This document shows, one piece after another, positions 8,650-18,429 of a DNA stretch of 64,000 bases; positions within the stretch are counted from its first letter, which is position 1; every line of letters starts with the position of its first letter. The translations under genes were made by a program, and so were the position numbers. The notes under the pieces are model-generated. The model was not told where the DNA came from, made no database searches, and was given only the letters and a program-made list of their open reading frames with translations. Source of the stretch: Paractinoplanes abujensis (lineage in GTDB: Bacteria > Actinomycetota > Actinomycetes > Mycobacteriales > Micromonosporaceae); contig NZ_JACHMF010000001.1 in NCBI RefSeq assembly GCF_014204895.1, forward strand, positions 5,580,001 to 5,644,000, in the 5' to 3' direction.

Positions 8650-9774
8650 TCAGTCCATCGGCAGGTGCGCGGTGACCCGCCAGCCGTGCCCACCGTGGAC
8701 GCCGAACTCCAGAGTCCCGCCGAGGGCCCGGACGCGTCCGGCCAGCTCCTCCAGTCCGGTCGAACGATGGTGCCCACGGTCACCGAAAGGGCTGCCACCG
8801 GGCTCGATGACGCGAGGCGGGCCGTTGATCACGGACACCGTGAGCACCGGCTGGGAGCGCTCGGAGCCGACCACCACGGACACGGTCACCGACGGTGTGC
8901 TGCCGGCGTGCCGACGTATGTTGGTCAGCGCCTCCACCACCAACCGATGCCCGGTGCTCGCCACTTCGCGGGGCACTCGGCGGATCTCTTCGCCGGACCG
9001 GTCGACGATCAGACGCACGTCGGCCGGACCGGCCGCTCGGAACCGGTCGACGATGTCCGCGATGTCGTCCAGGCCGTGGCACTCCCGCTGCGTCTCGTCC
9101 GCCGCTTCCCGCCCGAGCACAGCTGTGGCGTCGCCGGACCGGAGAATGCCGACGGTCCGGTCCATGGAGCCCAGAGCTTGCAGGCCGCAGGCTTCGATCT
9201 GCTGAAGCAACAGCAGCAGCTTCTCCGGCTTTTCCGCGCCGATCACTTGGGCCGCTTGAGCCAGCGCGACGACACCGGACACGTCGTGAGCGACGAAGTC
9301 GTGCAGATCGCCCGCCAACTGGAGGCGCTGACCAAGACGGGCCTCGTGCACCGCCTGGAACCTGCGGGTCTCCAGACGGCGCAGAGCGCCGCCGGTGGCG
9401 GCCGCGGCGACGGCGACGAGCGCGAAGAACGCGCCCTGCGCGGCAGTCTCCGTCGCGGTCGGGGGGATCTGAAGCCGGAAGAGTGCAGTCGACGCCAGCA
9501 CCCCCAGCACAACGCAAAGCACGACCGCCTGCCGTGTCTCCGCGTAGCGGGCAACGAGACAAATCAGGAGCAGAAGCCCAGCTATCTCCACCAGCGTGAC
9601 CACGCCGGTGGTCTTCTCCGATGCTGGTGGGTCGCTCGACAGAGTGCCCAGGGCGGAGCTCACAGCCACCACGACAACGACCACCGGCAAGACCATCCGG
9701 TTCCGGACACGCAGTGCGACGGCTGCGACAACACCCAGTACGGCGACCGTCATGGGCAAGACCGACGCAGTCAT
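8650..9774 (-). CDS. DesK/NarX-type sensor histidine kinase
   Basis: 374 residues. The first 130 contain four or so membrane helices with almost no extracytoplasmic loop, so sensing is probably within the membrane. The dimerisation helix carries the phospho-acceptor His158 in LAGDLHDFVAHDVSGV (HisKA_3 type). The ATPase domain has the N box EALTNIRRHAG and the G box STGLEELAGRVRALGG, which is a complete kinase. The ATG at 9774 was chosen because hydrophobic sequence begins directly after it; the open frame upstream is Arg/Pro-rich and out of character. The partner is very probably the NarL-type regulator at 6321-6971. Confidence 0.88.
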   Translation of the reverse strand: MTASVLPMTVAVLGVVAAVALRVRNRMVLPVVVVVVAVSSALGTLSSDPPASEKTTGVVTLVEIAGLLLLICLVARYAETRQAVVLCVVLGVLASTALFRLQIPPTATETAAQGAFFALVAVAAAATGGALRRLETRRFQAVHEARLGQRLQLAGDLHDFVAHDVSGVVALAQAAQVIGAEKPEKLLLLLQQIEACGLQALGSMDRTVGILRSGDATAVLGREAADETQRECHGLDDIADIVDRFRAAGPADVRLIVDRSGEEIRRVPREVASTGHRLVVEALTNIRRHAGSTPSVTVSVVVGSERSQPVLTVSVINGPPRVIEPGGSPFGDRGHHRSTGLEELAGRVRALGGTLEFGVHGGHGWRVTAHLPMD

Positions 9775-9880
9775 GCAGTTTCCCGAGCCACGTCGCGTGG
9801 CCTGCCTGGCATTCGCTGATGCTGACAGCACGTGGCTGTGACTCCGCTGAGAGTCGCGCCCGCCGACGGGATATCGGCGT

Positions 9881-11181
9881 TCAGCTGATCCGCAACGTGA
9901 TGCCCAGGTTGTTGCGGCCGGTTCTGGTGTCCCACACGCCCTGGTCGGCCAGGTGGATGGCGTACGCGGGGATGGTGGCCAGGCGGGGGGACGGGTCGGG
10001 CAGCGAGAGGGCCAGACTGTAAGCACCGGCGGCGGGGGCCGTGAAGGTCGCGCGCAGGGTCACCTCCTGGCCGGGGAGCAGGGTGCGCAGGTCGGCGGGG
10101 ATGCGGACCGTGGTGGTGCGGCCGGCGGTGGTGGTCAGCAGCAGGTTGACGGGCCGGTTGGTGAGGGGGGCGGCGAAGCCGTCGTTGGTCAGGATCAGCT
10201 GGGCGGTGACCTGGGTGCCCCGGGTGGCCGTGGTCGGGAGGGTGGCGCGGACCAGGCGCAGGCGGTAGCCGAGGCGGCGGGCGGCCTCGGTGCGGCCGGC
10301 GGCGCCCCACGAGGTGAGGACCTCGGCGTTGAAGGACGGGTTGAGGTAGGTCCAGTGGTAGCGGGCCATCTCGCTGCGTGCGTTGGGCCACGTGGAGCGT
10401 GACGAGACGTCGCAGGTTTCGCCGCCTACGAGTGTGGTGGTCGAAGCGGCCAGCCACGCGGTGTCGTCGGGGGCGGTGAACGTTCCGTAGTCGTCGGTGC
10501 CGGCCAGGAAGCAGTCGTTGTGCAGCCCGATGCGGGTCACGCCGGGGAAGAGCCGGCGCTTGTATTCGGGGGTGCGCACCTGGATCTGGGTGGTGGGGCC
10601 GGTGGCCGCGAGCAGGGCGGCCAGCACGGCCTTGCGGTCGGCCCAGTTCTGGGGGGTCAGCACGCCGGGCGACGTCGAGAAGTTGTCGCTGTAGTACCAC
10701 TCGCCCCACTGGCCGATGAAGCCCGCCTGCAACGCGGCGATCACCTCGGCGTTCGCTTGGAGAGTGGGGGCCAGCTGGGTGATGTGCTCGAGGACGCGGG
10801 TCAGCGGGGCGTCGGCGGAAGAGGTGTCGCTGTACGAGAAGCGGAGCACGATCTTGACGCCGGCTGCGCGGACCGCGGTGAGGTCGGCCCCGATCCGGGT
10901 CAGGTCGGCGGCGGACAGCGCGGTGTCGCGGGCGAGGTAGTAATGCCGGTAGACCAGGCTGCGGGCCTCAGTGAGGGGGCCCGGGTGAGGTCGGCGGCGA
11001 TCAGCGGCTCGTACGCAGCGCCCAGCCGGGTCTCGCTGTACGTGAAGAAGCCGCGCCCGGGGTTGGCGAAGACCTCCGACGAAGCGGGGTAGGACCTGGT
11101 CGCGGCCTGGGCCGGGCCGGGCGGGAGGAGCACGGCGACGGCCAGGGCCGCGACGGTCAGCAGGCGCATGACCCGGCTCAT
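9881..11181 (-). pseudogene. Secreted DUF4832 protein, broken by a one-base frameshift
   Basis: Two frames together make one DUF4832-type protein of about 433 residues. The first part has a signal peptide (MRLLTVAALAVAVLLPPGPA) and the family motif ANPGRGFFTYSET. The second has RFSYSD, then AGFIGQWGEWYYSD and a C-terminal beta domain. The frame changes at the G5/C3 run at 10975-10982 (minus strand CCCGGGCCCCCTCAC): one missing C there would restore a continuous reading through PLTEARSLVYRHYYLARD to VKIVLRFSYSD. The conserved residues on both sides look intact, so this is either a recent mutation, a phase-variable tract or a sequencing error. The biochemical role of DUF4832 proteins is not established; the signal peptide indicates export. 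Confidence 0.82.
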
Positions 11182-11200
11182 CGGCCGGATCAGGCCGAAA

Positions 11201-12337
11201 TCAAGGAGAAACGACTGTGCGCAGCGGCGGCAGTCCGTTGAAGCCGACCGCCGAATAGGTCGCCGTGTACGCGCCTGTTCCGTGGATCCGGATCACCTCG
11301 CCGGCCGCCAGGTCCAGCGGGAGATCGTAGGGCGCGTGCTGATACAGAATGTCGACGCTGTCGCAGGTCGGACCGGCCAGGATGACCGGGCCGGTGGGAC
11401 CGCCGCGGGGGGCCGTCAACTCGTACTGGATGGCCTCGTCCTCGGTTTCGGCCAGCCCGCCGAACCGGCCCACGTCGAGGTAGACCCAGCGCGGCTCGTC
11501 GTCGTACGACTTGCGGGACACCAGCACCACCTGCGTGTGCAGGACCCCGGCCGGACCGGCGATGTAGCGTCCGGGCTCGATCATGAGAGACGGCGGCTTG
11601 TGTCCGAAATGGCGACGAACGGCGTCGAAAACAGCGGAGGCGAACGCGGAGATCGGCGCCACCGGCGTGCGATAGGGCACCGGGAAGCCGCCGCCCGCGT
11701 TGAGAATCCGCAGCGAGATGCCCGACTGCTCGAGCACCTTGAAGATCCAGGCCGCGGTGGCGATCGACGGCTCCCACCGGTCGGGGTGCAGCTGCTGCGA
11801 ACCCACGTGGAAGGCGATGCCCGCCGGGTCGAGCCCGCGCAACGCGGCCACCTTCATCAGCTCGGCCGCCATCTCGGGCACGCACCCGAACTTGCGCGAC
11901 AGCGGCCATCGGGCGCCGTCGCTCGACGCCAGCACCCGGCACAGCACCGAGGAGCCGGGCGCATGCGTGACGATCTTGTCGAGCTCCATGTCGCTGTCGA
12001 ACGAGAACATCCGGACCCCACGGGCGTACGCGTACGCGATGTCCTCGCTTTTCTTGATCGTGTTGCCGTAGCTGAGGTCGCCCGGGGACGCGCCCGCGGC
12101 CAGGCAGAGGTCGATCTCGGCCCGGCTCGCCACGTCGAACTGGCAGCCGGCGGCGACCAGCGCCCGGAGCAACGGTGGCTCGGGGTTGGCCTTGACGGCA
12201 TAGTGGACGCCGGCCCCGGCGAAGGCGTGCGCGATCCGCTCGTACTGGGTGCGGGCCACGTCCACATCGATCACCAGGCAGGGCGTCTGGTCCAGGCCGG
12301 CCTGCAGGAACTGTTGTGCATCTGCGGTCACTGTCAT
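11201..12337 (-). CDS. Fold-III PLP-dependent ornithine/lysine-type decarboxylase
   Basis: 378 residues, the usual size for bacterial alanine-racemase-fold (type III) ornithine or lysine decarboxylases. Visible elements are Lys49 in YAVKANP, which forms the Schiff base with PLP; HVGSQ; the glycine-rich phosphate loop NAGGGFP; EPGRYI; and the essential Cys325 in GPTCDSVD. This predicts formation of putrescine from ornithine (or cadaverine from lysine). The specificity cannot be decided by eye. It is divergent from the regulator gene that starts at 12483; the 145-base gap between them must hold both promoters. Confidence 0.88.
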   Translation of the reverse strand: MTVTADAQQFLQAGLDQTPCLVIDVDVARTQYERIAHAFAGAGVHYAVKANPEPPLLRALVAAGCQFDVASRAEIDLCLAAGASPGDLSYGNTIKKSEDIAYAYARGVRMFSFDSDMELDKIVTHAPGSSVLCRVLASSDGARWPLSRKFGCVPEMAAELMKVAALRGLDPAGIAFHVGSQQLHPDRWEPSIATAAWIFKVLEQSGISLRILNAGGGFPVPYRTPVAPISAFASAVFDAVRRHFGHKPPSLMIEPGRYIAGPAGVLHTQVVLVSRKSYDDEPRWVYLDVGRFGGLAETEDEAIQYELTAPRGGPTGPVILAGPTCDSVDILYQHAPYDLPLDLAAGEVIRIHGTGAYTATYSAVGFNGLPPLRTVVSP

Positions 12338-12482
12338 GGCTTCGTGTCCTCATCGGCGACGGGGCAACGATCGGTATGACGGGCTAGCAATTGGACACAG
12401 CGTACTTCTGCCGATGCGTTCCGTGGTTATTCGACTGTGACAACAAGAACGGATCTGCCCGGGCCGACCCGGACGAATTACT

Positions 12483-13430
12483 GTGGTCGCCGTGTTCGAC
12501 ATGCTCTCCGCGCCGGAGCAGCAGGCGTATCGGCTGCTGGTGCGCATGGCCGGCGCCGCCCCGGCCGATCTTGCGGCGCAGGCCGCCTTGCCCGGCGACG
12601 AGGCCCGGGCCCTGCTCGAGGCGCTGCACCGCAAGGGGCTGGCCACCGCCGGCCCGATCTTCCACGCCCTGCCGGCCGACGTCGCGCTGGGCGACGCCCT
12701 GCTGCGCGAGCAGCAGTCGCTGGAGTCGGCCCGCCGGCTGGTGGCCACGCTGAGCGAGGAATACCGCACGAACGCGCGCCGCCGCAGCCCCGAGCATCTG
12801 GTCGAGATCGTGACCGGCGCGGCCGCGCTGCGCGACCGGCTGCGCGAGATGCAGGACTCGGCCCGCGAGGAGATCCTCTGGTTCTGCCGGGCCAACCCGA
12901 TAGCGATGCAGGGCCCGGAGAACACCGAGGAGTTGACGGCCCTCGACCGGGGCGTCCGGTATCGCGCGATCTACGAGCGCGAATTGCTGGAGAAGCCCGG
13001 CGAACTGGAGAGCATCGTCGACGCCATGAAACTCGGTGAACTTTCCCGCACGCTCCCCCAGCTGCCCGTACGCCTGGCCGTGGCCGACCGCGCGCTGGCG
13101 ATCTGCCCGCTCGTGCCGGACGCGGCGCGCGGCGTCGGGGAGCCCACCGCGGCCCTGATCCGCCCCAGTGAGCTCCTCGACGCCCTGGTCGCCCTCTTCG
13201 AGAGCTATTGGGAGCGCGCCACCCCGCTGCGACCCGACGGCAGCGAGGAGGAGCCCGACAAGTTGTTGCTTTCGCTGTTCGTCGCGGGGTTGCCCGACAA
13301 GTCCATCGCGACCCAGCTCGGCGTCAGCCGCAGGACTGTCCAGCGCCGCCTCGACCGCCTGATGGAGGCGGCCGGCGTGGACACCCGGGCCGGCTTGGCG
13401 TTCCAGGCCGCCCGCCGAGGCTGGTTGTAA
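12483..13430 (+). CDS. TrmB/LuxR-type two-HTH transcriptional regulator
   Basis: 315 residues. The N-terminal 65 residues form a TrmB-like winged helix (LSAPEQQAYRLLVRMAG). A helical and alpha/beta middle part ends with a C-terminal LuxR-family HTH at about 255-310 (LLSLFVAGLPDKSIATQLGV, then SRRTVQRRLDRLM). Actinobacteria have many such regulators, often next to exported proteases or peptides, and here a large subtilase gene follows on the opposite strand. The start may instead be the GTG at 12492. The ligand and targets are unknown. It is divergent from the decarboxylase gene, which is therefore another possible target. Confidence 0.8.
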   Translation: MVAVFDMLSAPEQQAYRLLVRMAGAAPADLAAQAALPGDEARALLEALHRKGLATAGPIFHALPADVALGDALLREQQSLESARRLVATLSEEYRTNARRRSPEHLVEIVTGAAALRDRLREMQDSAREEILWFCRANPIAMQGPENTEELTALDRGVRYRAIYERELLEKPGELESIVDAMKLGELSRTLPQLPVRLAVADRALAICPLVPDAARGVGEPTAALIRPSELLDALVALFESYWERATPLRPDGSEEEPDKLLLSLFVAGLPDKSIATQLGVSRRTVQRRLDRLMEAAGVDTRAGLAFQAARRGWL

Positions 13431-13467
13431 GCGCCGCAGGCGGGCCAGCGGTCTTCTGCCAGCGGCC

Positions 13468-16400
13468 TCATCGGCCGTACGCCCTGATCACGGTCTGCTC
13501 GACCGAGTTGCCCGATTCATCGGAGGCGGCGACGCGCAGCGACACCGGGCCCCGGCCGGGCGGGACGAGCACAACCGACCCCAGCATGAGCGCCGGTTTC
13601 CAGCTGCGACCGTCGTCGGCCGAGGTGGCGACCGAGACCTGCCGGGCGCCCGGCACCCGCACGGTCAGCAGATCCAGGGCGCTGATCCCGTACGAGACCT
13701 GGAGCAGCGGCAATGTCCCACCCGAACCCGACTTGAAGGTCCACGAGGTCGACGTCGACGTGCCGTACAGCCAGTCGTCGCCGCCGCGGGCGGTCGCCAT
13801 GTCGAGCCGGTACGTCGCGTTCCCGGCCGGCACGGTGACGTCCTGCCAGCCGTTCGGCAGGTCGGCGACCACGCGGCCGTTACGCGACAGCTCGGCCCCG
13901 GAATCCGTGACCAGGTAGTGCCGGTCGGTGCTGTCCACGAACGACGCCACCCGCAGCTGCAGCGTGTTGCCCGTCCGGGTGCTGGTGTGACCGGACGGCG
14001 TGGCCGGGCGGACCACCGGCGCGTACCAGGACTCCGACGACGAGCCGGCCCGGGCGTACGAGACCGGGTCCTCGACGATTCCCCCTTGCAGAGCGCCACC
14101 CATGTTGTTCCACGGGAACTCGTGGTGAACCTGGTGCTGCCACACGCTGTCACCGGTCGAGACCCATTCCTCACGTACGGTCGGCGTCCGCACGTCGCGT
14201 TGCGTGTCGTTCCACGAGTACTCCTGATACGGCCGCCATCCGAAGCGCTGCTCGCGGACCCAGTCGAAGCCGCCGTTGTGGGCGTAGCGCGAGCTGATCC
14301 GGCGCGAGTTGGCCGCGGTCACCTGGTGCACGATCCCGTTGGGCACCTGACCCCGGCTGACCTGGAACACGTCGTACAGGTAGGGGCTGTTGGTCGTGAG
14401 CGTGAGCGAGATGCTCGCACCCGCAGCAGCCGCGCGGGCCAGGATCCGCTGCCCGTCGTCGTGCGCCACCAGCGCGACCGGGATCGGCAGGCGCGTCTCG
14501 GCGCTCGGATCCCACGGCTGCCAGGCGCTGGTGTCGGCGGGCACCGCCACCAGCGCGATCGCCGCCCCGGCGGCGGCCGCCGCCCGCGCGGCCTCGTCCG
14601 CGTTGTCGGACTCGAGCACCACGGCCTGGCCGCGCACGTTACCGCCGAGCCCCTTCACGAGGCCGAAACGGCGAGTTCCCTCGTACGCCGGGGAGTTGAC
14701 GCACAGATTGATGTCGAGCTCACCGGTCACGCCCGGAATGCTCGCCTGCACCAGTGGGGCCACGAGCTGCCAGCGCGACGAGAACTCGTAGCTGCCCCGG
14801 CGCAGCTTCGCGGTCGGCGTGACGTTGATCTTCTGGACCGCGCTGAAGTTCATGAAGCCGTTGATGATGCCGCGGCCGCTGCCGGTCATCCGTCGTACGT
14901 AATAACTCTCGACCGTCCGCTGCTCGGCCGGCTTCGGCGTCACGATCCGGATCGGCTTGGCCGTCCGGGCGTCGAGCACCACGGTCAGATCCCGGTCGAC
15001 CTTGAGCTCGGGAATGGTGACCAGATTGTCCTGCTCGTCCTGGGGGCCGCCGCTGGGGATCGTGGCGTCGACCAGGTAGTCCCCCTCGGCCACCTGGAAC
15101 GTCTTGGTCTCACCGGTCATCAGGAAGTTGAGGATGTCGAAGCGCCGGTCGTCCCCGAACGCCTGCAGCACCGGCACCGGCGCGGGCCGGCCGTCCCGGC
15201 CCACGGCCTTGAACGTGACCAGATGCCGTCGTTTGTCGAGAGTGCCGCCAAGCGCGGTCGTGACCTGCACGCCGCCCGGCGCGGTGGCGGTGAGCCAGCC
15301 GTCGAGCTGCCCCGGCTCCACGGCCGGGAGGTTCCAGCCGAGCGTCGCCTCGGCACTGCCACCCGCCGGAACGCTCACGGTCGCGGGGGCCACGGTGATC
15401 TGCGGCAAGGAGGAACGCAAGGTCAGAGTGACAGGCGCGGCGCCGGTGTTGGTGTAGGTGACCTTGCGTGTCACCGCCGGGTCGCCCAGGGCGTGCAACC
15501 CGAAGTCGGCGATCCCGGTGCCCGAGACGTTCTGGCGAACGGCGCGGGCCACATCGACCCGGCCCGACCCTTGCCCGTAGACCGGAGTGCCGGCCGTCGT
15601 CACCGCGGTGCTGACCAGCGCGTTCTTGATCTGCGGGCCGGACCAGTCCGGGTGCTGCTGCGCGACGACGGCGGCCGCCCCCGCGACGTGCGGCGTGGCC
15701 ATCGACGTGCCGTTGGCCGCGGTGTAGAGCTCGTCGACGGGCTCACCCATCGCGGTGCCGGCGGCGCGCGCGGCCACGATCCCGACGCCGGGCGCGGTGA
15801 TCTCGGGCTTGAGCCCCTCGTCGCCCGGTCGCGGGCCACGGCTGGAGAAGCCGGCCAGCTGGTTGTCGCGGTCGACGGCGCCCACGGTCAGCGCCGACGG
15901 GGCCGCACCGGGCGTGCCGACCGCGTAGTCGGTGCCCTCGTTGCCCGCCGCCACCACGAACAGCGCGCCGGTGGAGGCGCTGAGCTCGTCCACCGCGGCG
16001 CTCATAGGGTCGGTGCCGTCGGTCGCGCTGCCGCCCAGGCTCATGTTGACGACCTTGGCCCCGGCGCCCGCGGCCCACTCCATGCCCGCGATGATGCCGC
16101 TCTCGTAGCCGGTGCCGCTGTCGTCGAGCACCTTGCCGATCAGCAGTTTCGCCCCGGGCGCGACGCCCTTGCGGGTGCCGCCGGACCCCGCGCCCGAGCC
16201 GGCCACCGTGGCCGCCACGTGGGTGCCGTGTCCGAAGTGGTCGGCGGTGTCGGGGCTGCCGCTGAAGTCGCGCGCCTCGGTGACGCGCCCGGCCAGGTCG
16301 GGGTGGTTCTGGTCGGCCCCGGTGTCGAGCACGGCCACGGTCACGCCGGTGCCGTCCAGCCCGGCCTTCCAGGCCTCGGGCGCGCCGATCTGGGCCGTGC

Positions 16401-16992
16401 TGCGGTCGAGCACCGGCGTGACCCGGCCGTCGAGCCAGATCCGGTCGGTGGTCGCGGTGCGGGCGGCGCTTGCGGCTCCGGCTTGCGTACGCCAGAAGGC
16501 CGCGAGGGAGTCCTTGTCGGCGCGCACCGCTACGGCCCCGATGCTGGGCAGCGCGGTGCCGGCCGGGGCGCCCAGCGTACGGGCGGTGTCCGCGCCCCGG
16601 GCCGACCGGACGATCAGCGGGAGGGTGTCGCGGGCGGCGTCGCCGTAGCCCTGGTCGACCAGCCGCTGCACGTCGAACAGTTCGGCATCGACGCGCCCGG
16701 CGGCGAGCAGCGGTACGGCGTCGGCGGGGACCACCCGTACGCCGTCCCGGGTCTCGACCGTCGTGAACGACATGCGCTCGCGACCGGGGGCCGGCCGCAC
16801 CGACGCCGCCACCCGCCCGTCGCCCGCGGGCACGAGCTGGACGACGTCGCCGGTGATCAGCGTGATCGACCGGGCCGCGGGCGACGGGGCCGGGGCGGCA
16901 GCGGCCGGTCCTGGCGGGGACACGGCCGCTGCGCCGGCTCCGATCAGGAGGCCGGCCGTCAGGACACCGGTCAGGCGTTTACTTCGTGACAA
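13468..16992 (-). CDS. Large secreted subtilisin-like serine protease (S8)
   Basis: 1174 residues. A signal peptide (about 1-33) is followed by a propeptide-like region to about 200 and the S8 catalytic domain to about 480. The triad is intact: Asp223 in VAVLDTGADQNHPDL, His255 in FGHGTHVA, Ser430 in NGTSMATPHVAG, with the oxyanion Asn351 in AAGNEG. About 700 residues of beta-rich C-terminal domains follow, as in the 1100-residue subtilases of Streptomyces. The start is TTG at 16992, decided by GAGGAG six bases upstream and by the signal peptide that begins there; the longer open frame upstream is spurious. It likely degrades proteins outside the cell. Regulation by the adjacent LuxR-type protein is a guess. 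Confidence 0.92.
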   Translation of the reverse strand: MSRSKRLTGVLTAGLLIGAGAAAVSPPGPAAAAPAPSPAARSITLITGDVVQLVPAGDGRVAASVRPAPGRERMSFTTVETRDGVRVVPADAVPLLAAGRVDAELFDVQRLVDQGYGDAARDTLPLIVRSARGADTARTLGAPAGTALPSIGAVAVRADKDSLAAFWRTQAGAASAARTATTDRIWLDGRVTPVLDRSTAQIGAPEAWKAGLDGTGVTVAVLDTGADQNHPDLAGRVTEARDFSGSPDTADHFGHGTHVAATVAGSGAGSGGTRKGVAPGAKLLIGKVLDDSGTGYESGIIAGMEWAAGAGAKVVNMSLGGSATDGTDPMSAAVDELSASTGALFVVAAGNEGTDYAVGTPGAAPSALTVGAVDRDNQLAGFSSRGPRPGDEGLKPEITAPGVGIVAARAAGTAMGEPVDELYTAANGTSMATPHVAGAAAVVAQQHPDWSGPQIKNALVSTAVTTAGTPVYGQGSGRVDVARAVRQNVSGTGIADFGLHALGDPAVTRKVTYTNTGAAPVTLTLRSSLPQITVAPATVSVPAGGSAEATLGWNLPAVEPGQLDGWLTATAPGGVQVTTALGGTLDKRRHLVTFKAVGRDGRPAPVPVLQAFGDDRRFDILNFLMTGETKTFQVAEGDYLVDATIPSGGPQDEQDNLVTIPELKVDRDLTVVLDARTAKPIRIVTPKPAEQRTVESYYVRRMTGSGRGIINGFMNFSAVQKINVTPTAKLRRGSYEFSSRWQLVAPLVQASIPGVTGELDINLCVNSPAYEGTRRFGLVKGLGGNVRGQAVVLESDNADEAARAAAAAGAAIALVAVPADTSAWQPWDPSAETRLPIPVALVAHDDGQRILARAAAAGASISLTLTTNSPYLYDVFQVSRGQVPNGIVHQVTAANSRRISSRYAHNGGFDWVREQRFGWRPYQEYSWNDTQRDVRTPTVREEWVSTGDSVWQHQVHHEFPWNNMGGALQGGIVEDPVSYARAGSSSESWYAPVVRPATPSGHTSTRTGNTLQLRVASFVDSTDRHYLVTDSGAELSRNGRVVADLPNGWQDVTVPAGNATYRLDMATARGGDDWLYGTSTSTSWTFKSGSGGTLPLLQVSYGISALDLLTVRVPGARQVSVATSADDGRSWKPALMLGSVVLVPPGRGPVSLRVAASDESGNSVEQTVIRAYGR

Positions 16993-17105
16993 GGCCGACT
17001 CCTCAGCGCTCGGGATGAACGCATTGTGAAGTCGGTCGATCTCCAGCCGGGAGATCCCGGCCCTGCCGCACAGGCGACATGGCGCGATGTGGACAACCGT
17101 CGATT

Positions 17106-17834
17106 TCAAGAAAGTGACAGAGCTGTTGCCTTCGCGGCGGCCAGGCTGGTGAAGCCCTCCAACCGGTACGTCACCTGATCCCGCTCCCAGATCAGGGTGG
17201 GGGTGGCCAGCCGGGCGGTGGCGGTGTGCTCCTGACCGAAGCGGTCGACGTAGGTGAGCGTGTGCGGCTCGGGCAACCAGATCGACATGCCCGGCCCCAT
17301 GTCGACCCATTCGGCGTCGCGCGCCTGCTTCACGAAGGCCCCCGCGGAACCGGCGAACTGGTCGAACCGCACGCTGCCGCCGCGATAGACCGCGCTGACC
17401 ACCCGGGGCACGCCGTTGTCGTCGGGGTCGGCCAGCTCGACGCGCTCCGGCGGGCCGAGAGCGGACGGGAGCTTGACGGTGAACGGCGCGCGCTGCCGGG
17501 CCTGCTCCAGGGTCACCACGCCGGTCGAGGGCAGCGGGCTGGGCGCCGGGGCGGGTGGCGCGGGCCGGGCCTCGCGGCGCACCTCGATGCCGGCCACCCG
17601 GAGCACCTGCACGACCGCGTCGACGACCGCGGCGCGGGCCGGCGCCACGGCGCCGACGGTCACGGCCAGGGCGGCCAGCGCGGACGCCACGTAGAGCCGC
17701 CAACGGCGCCGGGGGCGTACGGGATCGGAAAGCCGGGAACGCACGGCAGCGCGCTGGTCGGCCGCCTCGGGCACGGCCAGGAAGCCGTCGAGCTCGCGCA
17801 GCTCGGCGATCAGGTCGTCGTGCGGCTCAGGCAC
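17106..17834 (-). CDS. Membrane protein, probable anti-sigma partner of the adjacent ECF factor
   Basis: 242 residues: a cytoplasmic N terminus of about 45 residues, one membrane helix at about 46-65, a Pro/Ala-rich linker near 90-105, and an extracytoplasmic beta-rich domain. No zinc-binding HxxxCxxC motif is present in the N-terminal part, so it is not a classical ZAS anti-sigma factor. The case for an anti-sigma role is its position: its first codons overlap the end of the sigma gene by eight bases, so they are translationally coupled. The extracytoplasmic part resembles the DUF4367-type domains found in such proteins. Function is inferred, not seen. Confidence 0.7.
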   Translation of the reverse strand: MPEPHDDLIAELRELDGFLAVPEAADQRAAVRSRLSDPVRPRRRWRLYVASALAALAVTVGAVAPARAAVVDAVVQVLRVAGIEVRREARPAPPAPAPSPLPSTGVVTLEQARQRAPFTVKLPSALGPPERVELADPDDNGVPRVVSAVYRGGSVRFDQFAGSAGAFVKQARDAEWVDMGPGMSIWLPEPHTLTYVDRFGQEHTATARLATPTLIWERDQVTYRLEGFTSLAAAKATALSLS

Positions 17835-18423
17835 CGGGCACCTCCCCGGCCCGCAGGTGCTCGCGCAACCGGGTCAGCGCCCGCGCGGTACGTGACTTCA
17901 CGGTGCCCTTGGGCACACCCAGCGCCACCGCCGTCTCCTGCTCGCTCAGGTCGAGCAGGTAGCGGCAGACCAGCACGTCCTGGTCGCGCTGGGCCAGCAA
18001 CCGCAGGTTGTCGAGCAGGCGCTGCCGGCGCTCGCGGGCCAGGACGGTGTCGGCCGGATCGGGCTCGTCGGGCCGCGGCTCGGTGGCGGCGGCCGCCCGC
18101 AGGGCCAGACCGTCGCGGCGGCGGCGCGACCGGTGCAGGTTGCGGGTCTCGTTGGCCACGATGGCGAGCAGCCACGGGCGGAAGCCGGACTCGCCGCGGT
18201 ATCGCGACAACTGCCGGTACGCCTTCACCAGCGCCTCCTGCACCACGTCGTCGGCGTCGTCACCCGCGCCGAGCAGCACGGCGGCGCGATGCGCGGGCAC
18301 GGTGTAGCGGGCGACCAGGACCTCGTAGGCCCCCAGGTCGCCGGCCCGGGCCCGGCTCACCGCCGTGGCGTCGTCGATTTCTGTGGCCTCTTTCAGCCTC
18401 GGCTCCTCTGTCCGCACCGACAC
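17827..18423 (-). CDS. ECF-family RNA polymerase sigma factor
   Basis: 198 residues from the GTG at 18423. Region 2 is clear (ARAGDLGAYEVLVARYT, then GDDADDVVQEALVKAYRQL), followed by GFRPWLLAIVANETRN. Region 4 has LLDLSEQETAVALGVPKGTV. The open frame runs 25 codons further upstream, but that part overlaps the divergent lipoprotein gene and the twin promoter motifs. A GTG at 18417 is also possible. A GGAACC/GTC motif on this strand places the probable transcript start at the first codon, which suggests autoregulation and a leaderless mRNA. The downstream gene is the likely anti-sigma factor. Confidence 0.9.
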   Translation of the reverse strand: MSVRTEEPRLKEATEIDDATAVSRARAGDLGAYEVLVARYTVPAHRAAVLLGAGDDADDVVQEALVKAYRQLSRYRGESGFRPWLLAIVANETRNLHRSRRRRDGLALRAAAATEPRPDEPDPADTVLARERRQRLLDNLRLLAQRDQDVLVCRYLLDLSEQETAVALGVPKGTVKSRTARALTRLREHLRAGEVPGA

Positions 18424-18429
18424 TGCACT

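Noticed and set aside
13918..16989. A 1023-codon plus-strand open frame
   Set aside because: It mirrors the subtilase gene; long antisense frames are normal in DNA with this third-position GC.
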